The notes under the pieces were generated by a model. The model was not told the origin of the DNA. It did no database searches and worked only from the letters and a program-made list of their open reading frames with translations. Below, in pieces: positions 42,154 to 50,041 of a DNA stretch of 64,000 nt. Origin of the DNA: Elusimicrobiaceae bacterium (GTDB lineage: Bacteria > Elusimicrobiota > Elusimicrobia > Elusimicrobiales > Elusimicrobiaceae); the NCBI GenBank assembly GCA_017528825.1, contig JAFXOI010000003.1, positions 1 to 64,000 on the forward strand, written 5' to 3'. How positions within the stretch are numbered: position 1 is the first letter of the stretch; every line of letters begins with the position of its first letter. A program made the position numbers and the translations under genes.

Positions 42154-44661
42154 ATGAAAGATATTTTGTTATTCACGGATGAACAAGCCCAAAGCATTGC
42201 TTTTAGCGGTGGAAAAGGAGCTAATTTATCTAAAATGACACGTGCCGGATTTCCGGTACCGCAAGGCTTTATTGTAACGGCACAGGCTTATAGCCATTTT
42301 ATTGCGCAAGCCGATTTTTTAGAGAAAGAAATTGCACACTTTGATTATGCCCACCCTCAAAAATTAGTTAAACAAACACAATCCCTTAAAAAGAAATTAG
42401 CCGGCTTATCTTTACCGCTTTCTTTGCGTAAAGAAATTCATCAGGCATTGGGCAAATTTAAGAATATCAAAGCGTTCTCCGTGCGTTCTTCTTCTACGAT
42501 GGAAGATTTATCGGGCGCGGCCTTTGCCGGACAGCACGATACTTTCTTAAATTGCGTGGGAGAGAAAGAAATTGAAGATAAAATCAAGCAATGTTTCCTC
42601 TCTTTGTGGCATGACCGTGCCGTTGCCTACCGTCATAAACAAGGATTTAATCAGCACGATACCACTATGGCGGTAGTGGTGCAACGGATGATTCAGGCAG
42701 ATACGGCCGGCGTCGGTTTTTCTATCAATCCGGTTAACGGGAATGTACATGAAATTTTAATCAATGCCAACTACGGACTAGGCGAATCGGTTGTGAGCGG
42801 GGAAAGTACGGTAGACCAGTTTATTATATCCAAAAAAGACAGCCGTATTTTACAGCGTGCGGTGGCCGAAAAAGAAGAAAAAATTGTCTCGTTGTCCCGC
42901 GGTACAAAAACAGTAAAATTAAGCGGTAAAGAAGCGCTGAAACCCTGTTTAACCGATAGCCAAATTAAACAAGTTGCCGCATTAAACGCAAAAGTGGAAA
43001 AGCACTATGGTTTTCCGCAAGATATTGAATGGGCATTTCAAGGGCGTCAGTTATTTTTACTCCAAGCCCGTCCCATTACTACGTTGCCTGCTCGTTGGAC
43101 GCGGGATGAATCGGCAGAACGGTATCCAAGTGTTATCACACCTTTTACATGGGATTTTGTGGAAAAAGCTTTTCACATTTCACTCAATCACTCTTTCCGT
43201 TTGATGGGCCTGCCTCCTTTTGAAGGAAAATGGTTTGCTATGTTTGATAATTATATTTACGGCAACCAAAATGCCGTGTGGCTCTATATGGGGCAGACAC
43301 CTGTGCAAATTGCCAATTTAGATGATTTGCGCAATAAAATTGGGTTCTTAAAGGATCGCTTTTCATATGTCCAAGAACTGCCTGTTAAATGGACGCGCAA
43401 TTTAGACACTTATTTGCTGGGTATCGGTGCGCTGATGGCGGAAGATTTGTCTAAGAAAAATGTTTCGCAAGTGTGGGACTACTTGCTGCGTGTAGCAGAG
43501 TTGGGAACGAATTATTTCCGCCCGAATATTGCTATTTCCATCACACAAGCACTTTTGTATAAGATGTTTCTGTATTTCATTACGCTGGCGGTTGGGGAGG
43601 CAGAGGCCAAACACTTATTTCCCTTGTTGATTGCTACTACTGAAACAAAAACAAATTTGGTCAATACGGAATTGTACGGGCTGGCACAACTTGCCAAAAA
43701 GGATAAAGCGCTTTTGACGCTACTTTCCAAAACGCCTTCCCGGGATATTATTCAAAAACGCAGTCTAAAGAAATTTCCGGCTTTTGACAAAGCCTTTAGC
43801 AATTTTTTAAGTATGCACGGGCATCGGGAAACAGATTTTGATTATTACATTCCTACTTGGGTGGAAGCGCCTTGGGTGGTGCTGGATAATTTGAAACTTA
43901 TTATCACCACTCCGCAAACGAAAACCCCGTTAGAAAAGGAATACGAAATCAAGATAGCTAATCAGGAAGCTCAAGCCCAATTATTTAGTAAATTGCCGCA
44001 AGATTTACATTTCTTTTACTATGAAATGTTGCGTTTGGTGCGGGCGTATACTTCGCTAGATGACATTGAGCATTATCAAACGACGCGGCTTACTTTGCCT
44101 ATTCGGAAAGGAACTTTGGCAATGGGCAAACTGCTTAAAAAAGCTGGAATTGTTAAGAATCCGTATGATGTGTTTTTCTGCCATATGGATAGTTTGCAAC
44201 AATTTGTAGAAGGAAAATTAACAAAGGTGCAGTTGAAACAAGTAATTGCCGCGGAAAAAGTCGCCTATTTGAAAAACAAAGAACGCACTCCTGTATGGGA
44301 TTTGCAAGCGGAAGAAACTACACAACATGCATCTAATTCTTCGCAAATGACGGGGTTGGCCGGAAGTCCCGGTGTGGCCGAAGGCAAAGTGTTTATCGTA
44401 CACTCCACCGAAGATTTTGCCAAATTTCCTAAAAATGCGGTATTGGTAGCCCGAACCACCAATCCGGCATGGACGCCGCTTTTTTATAATGCGTGTGCTT
44501 TAATTACGGAAAGCGGTGGGCCCTTGTCGCACGGGGCTGTTACGGCGCGTGAGATGAAACTGCCGGCCGTTATGTCGGTACGCAATGTACTTAAGACGCT
44601 TAAAAACGGTCAAAAAGTACGCGTAAACGGCAGTAAAGGAATTGTAGAAATCTTAAAATAA
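42154..44661 (+). CDS. PEP-synthase-like protein (rifampin phosphotransferase architecture)
   Basis: An 835-residue protein: ATP-grasp PPDK_N domain (about 1-310) with SGGKGANLSKMTRAGFPVPQGFIVTAQAY, KAFSVRSSSTMEDLSGAAFAGQHDTFLN, VVVQRMIQADTAGVGFSINP and DIEWAFQGRQLFLLQARPITTL; a helical central domain (320-730); and a C-terminal swivelling domain with the phospho-histidine in SGGPLSHGAVTAREMKLPAVM. The PEP-binding barrel of real PEP synthase is missing. This domain order is that of rifampin phosphotransferase (Rph), but the middle domain need not bind rifampin. Here it is co-transcribed with lipid genes, so an ATP-driven phosphotransfer to a lipid-related or other small molecule is possible (inference). 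Confidence 0.85.
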   Translation: MKDILLFTDEQAQSIAFSGGKGANLSKMTRAGFPVPQGFIVTAQAYSHFIAQADFLEKEIAHFDYAHPQKLVKQTQSLKKKLAGLSLPLSLRKEIHQALGKFKNIKAFSVRSSSTMEDLSGAAFAGQHDTFLNCVGEKEIEDKIKQCFLSLWHDRAVAYRHKQGFNQHDTTMAVVVQRMIQADTAGVGFSINPVNGNVHEILINANYGLGESVVSGESTVDQFIISKKDSRILQRAVAEKEEKIVSLSRGTKTVKLSGKEALKPCLTDSQIKQVAALNAKVEKHYGFPQDIEWAFQGRQLFLLQARPITTLPARWTRDESAERYPSVITPFTWDFVEKAFHISLNHSFRLMGLPPFEGKWFAMFDNYIYGNQNAVWLYMGQTPVQIANLDDLRNKIGFLKDRFSYVQELPVKWTRNLDTYLLGIGALMAEDLSKKNVSQVWDYLLRVAELGTNYFRPNIAISITQALLYKMFLYFITLAVGEAEAKHLFPLLIATTETKTNLVNTELYGLAQLAKKDKALLTLLSKTPSRDIIQKRSLKKFPAFDKAFSNFLSMHGHRETDFDYYIPTWVEAPWVVLDNLKLIITTPQTKTPLEKEYEIKIANQEAQAQLFSKLPQDLHFFYYEMLRLVRAYTSLDDIEHYQTTRLTLPIRKGTLAMGKLLKKAGIVKNPYDVFFCHMDSLQQFVEGKLTKVQLKQVIAAEKVAYLKNKERTPVWDLQAEETTQHASNSSQMTGLAGSPGVAEGKVFIVHSTEDFAKFPKNAVLVARTTNPAWTPLFYNACALITESGGPLSHGAVTAREMKLPAVMSVRNVLKTLKNGQKVRVNGSKGIVEILK

Positions 44662-44677
44662 GTAGTGCTATATATTA

Positions 44678-44711
44678 AAACACCCCGAGCGTTGCGCTTG
44701 GGGTGTTTTAT
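44678..44711 (+). terminator. intrinsic terminator of lipid operon
   Basis: AAAACACCCC...GGGGTGTTTT with an inner AGCG/CGCT pairing; strong. Confidence 0.85.
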
Positions 44712-44750
44712 GCCCTACTAAATCAAAAGCCCCGCTTACGCGGAGCTCTT

Positions 44751-44797
44751 AAATTAGTACGGTGTGTGTAGTTTGAGTAGCACTATGCTAATATTTT
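44751..44797. repeat. imperfect palindrome of the TACGGTG...CACTATGCTAAT family
   Basis: AAATTAGTACGGTG, an AGTTT-containing spacer, then AGCACTATGCTAATATTTT. Matching copies at 36026-36070 and 46711-46760, all intergenic; each is preceded by a GC-rich hairpin. Confidence 0.6.
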
Positions 44798-44807
44798 AAA
44801 TCATGTA

Positions 44808-44834
44808 AAAACCCTGCATTTCTGCAGGGTTTTG
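44808..44834. terminator. intrinsic terminator
   Basis: Eleven-bp stem AAAACCCTGCA/TGCAGGGTTTT, 10 nt beyond the minus-strand gene that ends at 44844. Confidence 0.8.
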
Positions 44835-44843
44835 AATATAGAG

Positions 44844-45653
44844 TTATTTATCTTCTTTTTCTAATACGTAATAGGCGGGTTTTTGGCCACGGAAAATATA
44901 ATCTCCGCTTTTCCATTCAAAGAACATATATTCTTTACCACCTATCTTTTTAATTTCGTACGCCGAGGCAGTCTTATCTCCTTTGTGTAGGACATAACCT
45001 TTTGTCCACGTAATAGCGGGAGACATGGGCGTTTTCCCATTGGGCTGTAAAGTCATAGTTTTCATATACAGGTCGCCTTTCCAAAACTTTTCTCCCGGTT
45101 TGAATTGGCTAGGCTCAAAGACGAAATCGACCGATTCCCACTTGCCAACCGCCTGAGGATCATTTTTGAAAGGCATATTGATGTTATCGGTGCGCAAATT
45201 AGACGTTTTGCGAAGTACATAATACGAGGGTTTTAACCCCAAACATGTATAATCGCCGCTTTTCCATTCAAAGAATAAGTAATCCTGGCCGTTGATTTTC
45301 TTAATCTCATAAACGGAATCGGTTTTATCTCCTTGGTGTAAAATATGGCCTTTGGTCCAAGTAAAACCGGAATTGACCACTTTCCCTTCCGGTAAGAAAG
45401 TCAATTCTTGCAGGAAGAGCTCGCCGCGGAAAGATTTTTGAGAAGGATTAAAATCTTCGATTTTATCTACAAAATCCACCGATACCCAATTCCCTTGCAG
45501 TTGGGGATCATCTACAAACGGAAGATTGACTTCATCTTGTTTGGGATTTAATTTTGCATTTGGACCAAAAGCCGCCTCACAATTTGGGTTAGCCATGGCC
45601 GAGAGGACAAGTCCTGCGCACAAAACAATTAACATCATCAGTTTACGAGACAT
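44844..45653 (-). CDS. secreted protein with a tandemly duplicated domain
   Basis: A 269-residue protein with a signal peptide (about 1-21) and two homologous domains of about 110 residues: the first begins NLPFVDDPQLQGNWVSVDFV, the second NMPFKNDPQAVGKWESVDFV; both contain TWTKGxxLHxGDKTxSxYEIKKIxGxxYxFFEWKSGDYxxxGxKPxYYVL. Similar domains occur in BlaR1-like and sigma-factor-linked proteins of other bacteria (from memory; unverified). Likely extracytoplasmic and possibly the output or sensor of the adjacent sigma/partner pair. No enzyme motif seen. Confidence 0.7.
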   Translation of the reverse strand: MSRKLMMLIVLCAGLVLSAMANPNCEAAFGPNAKLNPKQDEVNLPFVDDPQLQGNWVSVDFVDKIEDFNPSQKSFRGELFLQELTFLPEGKVVNSGFTWTKGHILHQGDKTDSVYEIKKINGQDYLFFEWKSGDYTCLGLKPSYYVLRKTSNLRTDNINMPFKNDPQAVGKWESVDFVFEPSQFKPGEKFWKGDLYMKTMTLQPNGKTPMSPAITWTKGYVLHKGDKTASAYEIKKIGGKEYMFFEWKSGDYIFRGQKPAYYVLEKEDK

Positions 45654-45662
45654 AAGCGCTCC

Positions 45663-45974
45663 TTATTGGAAATGAATATAATTGGGTTGGCTTTCAAGCC
45701 CACGGGGACCGCACTCGCCAAAATTCTGTGCCACGTATATATTCGTGGCATGTAAAGCCGACGGCCCTAACAATTCTACTGGGTGGGGCTGACGTACATA
45801 CAAGCCTATCCCTAAAAGTACAAGCAAACTTCCCACAGCTAACGCCCATTGGAAACGCCGATGGGCATGAGAGTTCAATTTCCGTTCCAAGGCCATTTTG
45901 ACACGTTCTTTAGCCATAACACCGGGTTGGAAACCGCTCCCTAACATCGTGTTCAATTTGTCATTGTATTTCAT
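45663..45974 (-). CDS. small membrane protein, putative anti-sigma partner
   Basis: A 103-residue protein with a cytoplasmic N-terminal half of about 45 residues and one membrane helix (FQWALAVGSLLVLLGIGLYV), leaving about 35 residues outside. It overlaps the sigma factor stop by 4 nt. Topology and position fit a small anti-sigma factor, but there is no zinc-binding HxxxCxxC motif, so the call rests on context. Confidence 0.55.
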   Translation of the reverse strand: MKYNDKLNTMLGSGFQPGVMAKERVKMALERKLNSHAHRRFQWALAVGSLLVLLGIGLYVRQPHPVELLGPSALHATNIYVAQNFGECGPRGLESQPNYIHFQ

Positions 45975-46468
45975 AGCTCATTTCCTAATTTAAATTTTAA
46001 CTTCTTAACGGCCCGGTGTAAAAGAACACCTACGTTACTTTGTGAGAGCCCTGTAATAGCGGCAATCTCGGTCTGTTTAAGATGCTGATAATAATGCAGG
46101 TTGATAAGCTCTCGCTCTTGGATTGTCAACACCTCTAAAGCAGCTTGCAGTTCTTCCTCCAAGGAGGTTCGTTCCAACGTGTGGGCCGGATTATCATCGG
46201 CAGGTAAATTTTCTTCTTGCTGTGGTGTAAACGAAAACCAAGAATGGATTTTCTTACGCCGGAAAAAATCTACCGTTACACTATGGGCAATGGTAAAAAT
46301 CCACGCCTCAATAGGGGATTTATCTGCATTGTATGAATTAAACTTTCTATACAATTTTTCAAAAATACACGCCGTTAAATCTTCCGCTTCCGTATCCGTC
46401 TCACAGCGGTAACGTGCATAGTTGTAAACACGTATAAAGAAAGTTTCATACAATTCTTCAAACTGCAT
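45971..46468 (-). CDS. ECF-type RNA polymerase sigma factor
   Basis: A 165-residue sigma-70 family protein with only regions 2 and 4: region 2 (FEELYETFFIRVYNYARYRCETDTEAEDLTACIFEKLYRKF...PIEAWIFTIAHSVTVDFFRRKK) and region 4 (LEVLTIQERELINLHYYQHLKQTEIAAITGLSQSNVGVLLHRAVKKLKFKL). ECF factors direct envelope or stress regulons. It heads a three-gene operon whose second gene is a membrane protein and third a secreted protein, consistent with signalling across the membrane. Confidence 0.92.
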   Translation of the reverse strand: MQFEELYETFFIRVYNYARYRCETDTEAEDLTACIFEKLYRKFNSYNADKSPIEAWIFTIAHSVTVDFFRRKKIHSWFSFTPQQEENLPADDNPAHTLERTSLEEELQAALEVLTIQERELINLHYYQHLKQTEIAAITGLSQSNVGVLLHRAVKKLKFKLGNEL

Positions 46469-46567
46469 AAGTGTTCCTTTTTTAGGTCCGTCACTAGTTA
46501 ATACGCACCACCTAACAAAATATTACAAAATTCTGTATAGAATTGACCGTTACTAATCGCAAATGCG

Positions 46568-46724
46568 CGACTTCCTACCTACTCTTGTCAGCATAAAAAG
46601 AGAATTTTTACCAAAACGCGCACAAATCCGCTAAATTTCCCATGCTATCAGTTGTCCACAAAAAATCCCCGTCGGGAGTTAATCCTAACGGGGCTTTTTG
46701 CTTAAAATTAAAACTAAAATACGG
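46568..46724. repeat. left direct repeat of the island
   Basis: About 157 bp starting CGACTTCC and ending AAAATACGG, matching 59484-59642 in the same orientation at roughly 80% identity by eye. Shared blocks include CTTGTCAGCATAAAA, the AATCCCCGTCGG hairpin and AACTAAAATACGG. Confidence 0.75.
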
Positions 46725-47030
46725 TGGGTGTAGTTTTGCTAGCACTATGCTAATTTTAAAACAGGCTGAAAACAGGCAAAAAATGGCACTTTTTTCTTTC
46801 CAAAGCGGCAATAAAGCGGCAAAAAGTGCTAGTTTTTTTGTTTTGCCAAAGCGGCAGAAAAGCGGCTGAAAATGGTACTTTTTGATAAATTTTGAAGCGG
46901 GGAGAAAGCGGCGAGAATGCTAACTCCCAAAGCGACGATAAAGCGAGGAAAATGGCTTTTAAACAGGGGACAAACAGGCGAGGGATGCTATTTCCCTGTT
47001 AAACAGGGTAAATGCAGGGAAAAATAATGA
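46711..47030. repeat. composite intergenic repeat C: palindrome plus six or more iterated units
   Basis: With the direct repeat, this fills the gene-free stretch 46469-47044. After the palindrome (46711-46760) come units each with an 8-mer repeated at 11-nt phase and an AAAATGxT tail: AAACAGGC pair; AAAGCGGC pair (twice, with different tails); GAAGCGGG/AAAGCGGC; AAAGCGAC/AAAGCGAG; AACAGG pair; AAACAGGG remnant. The first and the last complete units match array A (36072-36186), the AAAGCGAC unit almost exactly; three additional units are inserted in between. Confidence 0.65.
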
Positions 47031-47044
47031 ATTTGCTTTAAATT

Positions 47045-47485
47045 TTAAGGATTTTTTGTTCCACCATCATAAGAAACAGCATGTCCGGACTTAATTAACT
47101 CTGCACCTAAGCTTTTATCGTTAACCCCCACATCACAAAGTAGCCGGAAATACTTATCTCGTCCACAATTGTACAGTAGAATTTTGCCGCTTTTAAGAAA
47201 GCGTTCACTAAACTCCTTGGCTTGTTTGGCGCGTGCTTTCGTTTCTGCGGTACCACCTTTCATTTCAGGGCAATCTACTCCTCGTACGCGAACGGAAATA
47301 TGTTTGCAGAAAACGTCAATATCGCAAGAGGGAATATCTATGTAAAACGTATCTCCGTCATATACAGATATCAAGGATGCGTTGTCAAAATTTGCCATAT
47401 CTTTTTGTTGCCTTGCGCTTACATGGGCACAGTTGGCCAAGAACAGTACGCAGGTTAGCATAAGTGATATTTTACCTATAGCCAT
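47045..47485 (-). CDS. thermonuclease-family (SNase-like) lipoprotein
   Basis: A 146-residue protein with lipoprotein signal (LANC, Cys19). The staphylococcal nuclease fold is recognisable by SVYDGDTFYID (Ca-binding Asp), ISVRVRGVDCPEMKGG (catalytic Arg in RGVDCPE), and the closing RDKYFRLLCDVGVNDKSLGAELIKSGHAVSYDGG (second Arg). It would cut nucleic acids at the cell surface or in the periplasm. First gene inside the island, facing outward. Confidence 0.85.
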   Translation of the reverse strand: MAIGKISLMLTCVLFLANCAHVSARQQKDMANFDNASLISVYDGDTFYIDIPSCDIDVFCKHISVRVRGVDCPEMKGGTAETKARAKQAKEFSERFLKSGKILLYNCGRDKYFRLLCDVGVNDKSLGAELIKSGHAVSYDGGTKNP

Positions 47486-47525
47486 AAGGTCTCCTTAAAT
47501 CCATACCATTTCTAAATATATTGCC

Positions 47526-47569
47526 AATCTGGCATTTTTTGACAATTCGCATTGGAAATAAGATACAAT
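47526..47569 (+). promoter_or_regulatory. inverted copy of the island 19-nt motif and promoter
   Basis: AATCTGGCATTTTTTGACA (47526-47544) is the exact reverse complement of 53809-53827. Its TTGACA serves as a possible -35, with TACAAT at 47564-47569 (19-nt spacer), 9 nt before the ATG at 47579. Confidence 0.5.
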
Positions 47570-47578
47570 GAAATTATT

Positions 47579-49414
47579 ATGAATCTAGCCATACCCACAA
47601 AACGAGATTTTCAGGAAGATCGCAAGCAAGCAGAATATGCTCTGTTAGAGTATGTTGCATTGATGGTATTCCCATGCAATAAGGAGAGCGATGAAAGGGC
47701 TTCCCGGTTTTGTGAATTATGGCAAAGTGGCTCTATCGATTTGCATGAATTTTGGGGTAAATACGGCGAAATTAGCGAACATGAAAGAGAGTTTGCGGAC
47801 TTTTGCATATCCAAGATAGGGAAAGGCGAAGATTGGGAACAATGCCCACAAGCGGGAGTTGTTTCAGAATATGTTTCCGACAGAGAAGGCAAATCAGGTA
47901 ACGAAGAAGTAGATGCGGAATTACCGCAAGAGGCCACAAATGTGGATGATTTTATAGGAAAGTTAAAGGAATTTCTATCGTCATTGCCTAGCAGTACCTT
48001 TAACAAATTTTTAGTATTTTTCCTGTCCACCCACAACTTTATAGTTGTAAATGCAGCCAAATCTCCATCCGACATGCCCAAAGAAGTCCAAAATAGCATG
48101 CCGGCTCAAGGAGGGCATTTGTCCTATGAAACAAAAAGGCTGCATTTAGAACGACTATATCCCTTTTGGGCTTGTTTTGATCGGATTTTAGGTAATAAAT
48201 ACATTTTATCTGATCAAAAAGTCCAGCAACAACAATATGGGAAACTGTACAAGGCCGCTCACATTACCAATTCAAGTCGTGAGAAGAAAAAGTTGATACA
48301 AATTGTAAGTTCTTTCTTTGATAAGTTTCCTGGTCAATTCGTAGAGTTACAAGAGCCAATTATACAATCTATTATGCGTGCTCCGTTGCAAACAAGACTG
48401 CAGGATTTGCCCAAACAGGCGGTAAGCCGAAGAGACCAAATGCATATCATATTGCCGGAAGTATTTAAGGGATGTTCTCAATACGATAAAGAGCGGCTGC
48501 TCCTGATAAGAAATGAGTTTATTAAAACCGAAAAAGCGCCCATAAATTATGCTTATTTAGAACATAGACGAACTTGTGCCAAATGTAAACAAGCCGAAGA
48601 ATCTATGCGTGAAGTAATGGAATATCGCTATGGCCGCTTGCAAGAAATAATGAATAAGCCAATTTATCCTGTCCATAAACCCAATAACGGACAAATAAGC
48701 GCTACAACTCCCCAAGAATTAGTGCAGTATTACAAGGAACGGTACAATAAAATTCACTGTGAATTACACAAATACTATTTGGCATTGGCATATAAGCGCA
48801 ATGGCAAAATTGAAAAAGCTAAAGATTTGCTGACGTCTAATGACACCGTTACTCTTTCTACAAATTCAACTATGGGAACAGTTATATCTTTATATTGTGC
48901 TTGTGGCAAAGAAGATGAATATCATTTGAATGCGTTGCGTTCCCCTAAGATTGCCATTGGCCGCTTGGATGAAGAAGATCCGCTGGATATTCCGCAGATT
49001 AATGTGTGCCAACCTGACGGATTGGCTATGTCACGCGATATGTTAACGCTTGAATATCAGGCAAACAGGCAAGATTGGTTGGTGCATCCTAAACACGAAC
49101 AAGAAGGAAATTTGTGGTTTTTATCTCAAGATAAGTTGTTTAATTTATTAGACAGACAAATTGGTAGTGTCGGCGAGTTAAATATTGATTATACGGAAAG
49201 TTTTGAGTCGCTGACACGTGATATTTGGCTGTCGGACATTGCCGGGATCGGAGTATTTTGGGAAGGATCGGTATTGTTTGCAGGGCAACTATTACAGGGA
49301 GTAAAACATCCATTGTTAGGACGATTGCCGATAGGGTGGTACATAGAAGTAAAGGCGCAACGCCGCAGCAAAACTATTATGAAGAGCTTTGCCGAGAAAT
49401 CATTTGTAGAGTAA
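47579..49414 (+). CDS. hypothetical large cytoplasmic protein of the island
   Basis: About 611 residues, no signal peptide or membrane helix. I do not recognise a family. A four-cysteine-poor stretch CAKCKQAEESM near residue 340 hints at a half zinc site; residues 390-420 (HCELHKYYLALAYKRNGKIEKAKDLL) look like a TPR-type helix pair. It ends 3 nt before the kinase gene, so the two are probably made together. The ATG at 47579 lies close to a -10 element (leaderless); the frame is open from a TTG at 47552. Confidence 0.6.
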   Translation: MNLAIPTKRDFQEDRKQAEYALLEYVALMVFPCNKESDERASRFCELWQSGSIDLHEFWGKYGEISEHEREFADFCISKIGKGEDWEQCPQAGVVSEYVSDREGKSGNEEVDAELPQEATNVDDFIGKLKEFLSSLPSSTFNKFLVFFLSTHNFIVVNAAKSPSDMPKEVQNSMPAQGGHLSYETKRLHLERLYPFWACFDRILGNKYILSDQKVQQQQYGKLYKAAHITNSSREKKKLIQIVSSFFDKFPGQFVELQEPIIQSIMRAPLQTRLQDLPKQAVSRRDQMHIILPEVFKGCSQYDKERLLLIRNEFIKTEKAPINYAYLEHRRTCAKCKQAEESMREVMEYRYGRLQEIMNKPIYPVHKPNNGQISATTPQELVQYYKERYNKIHCELHKYYLALAYKRNGKIEKAKDLLTSNDTVTLSTNSTMGTVISLYCACGKEDEYHLNALRSPKIAIGRLDEEDPLDIPQINVCQPDGLAMSRDMLTLEYQANRQDWLVHPKHEQEGNLWFLSQDKLFNLLDRQIGSVGELNIDYTESFESLTRDIWLSDIAGIGVFWEGSVLFAGQLLQGVKHPLLGRLPIGWYIEVKAQRRSKTIMKSFAEKSFVE

Positions 49415-49417
49415 ATT

Positions 49418-50041
49418 ATGCCTAAAACTCAATACATACAACAAAAAGAAAAATCACAACCCTTGTTTATGAAGCGCGGGGATATTTTGTCCGAATTTTT
49501 TGAAATATCGGATAAAGCCCGCGAAGGTGGCATGGGGGACGTATTTTTCTGCCGAGATAAACGTGATAACAAGTTTTATGTATTAAAAACGTTTAAAGAA
49601 AGAGATGATAAAGAGAAATCTCAAGTTTTAGGAGATTTTAGGAAAGAGGCTCTTCTTACATTTAAAATGCCTCGTTTACCCTATGTGGTGTTTACACGGA
49701 CACTCATTTTGGATGAAACAAAGATGTATTTGGTCATGGATTTTGTAGGGAAACAACCCCATAGCTTTGATGAACCTGTACAGAGTGAAACATTAACGCA
49801 TGTCTTACGAAATACAAAGGTAGAATATAAGCAGGCCTTGGTTTGGGGTATTGAATTTTGTCGAGGCATGCAGTATTTACATAAATACGGGATTTCTGTA
49901 CACAAGGATATTAAACCAGATAATATTTTGATTGCCCCAGATAATACCATTCGTATTACTGATTTTGGGCTATCCGCTTCCAACAAAAAGGGTGGGACAA
50001 AAGGATACTTTCCACCAGAATATAATGAAAAAAAGCTTTAA
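49418..50041 (+). CDS. Ser/Thr protein kinase, 5' part (frame ends at A-tract)
   Basis: 207 residues of a Hanks-type kinase: G-loop REGGMGDVF (35-43), lysine in YVLKTF (57), alpha-C glutamate in FRKEALL (77), catalytic loop SVHKDIKPDNIL (His162-Lys-Asp164, HKD instead of HRD), DFG (182-184) and the PPE that replaces APE (199-201). The reading frame stops at 50039-50041, before helices F-I. The rest of the kinase (YSFGVVLYQLF) continues in the -1 frame from 50035. At the junction is A AAA AAG (50029-50035) in the proper phase for -1 slippage. Active-site residues are intact, so the joined protein should be active. Confidence 0.85.
   Translation: MPKTQYIQQKEKSQPLFMKRGDILSEFFEISDKAREGGMGDVFFCRDKRDNKFYVLKTFKERDDKEKSQVLGDFRKEALLTFKMPRLPYVVFTRTLILDETKMYLVMDFVGKQPHSFDEPVQSETLTHVLRNTKVEYKQALVWGIEFCRGMQYLHKYGISVHKDIKPDNILIAPDNTIRITDFGLSASNKKGGTKGYFPPEYNEKKL

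Noticed and set aside
44751-44797. Integron attC site
   Set aside because: No GTTRRRY/RYYYAAC ends and no integron integrase.
46758-47030. CRISPR array
   Set aside because: Units are short, have no constant repeat with unique spacers, and there are no cas genes; the doubled 8-mers vary together.
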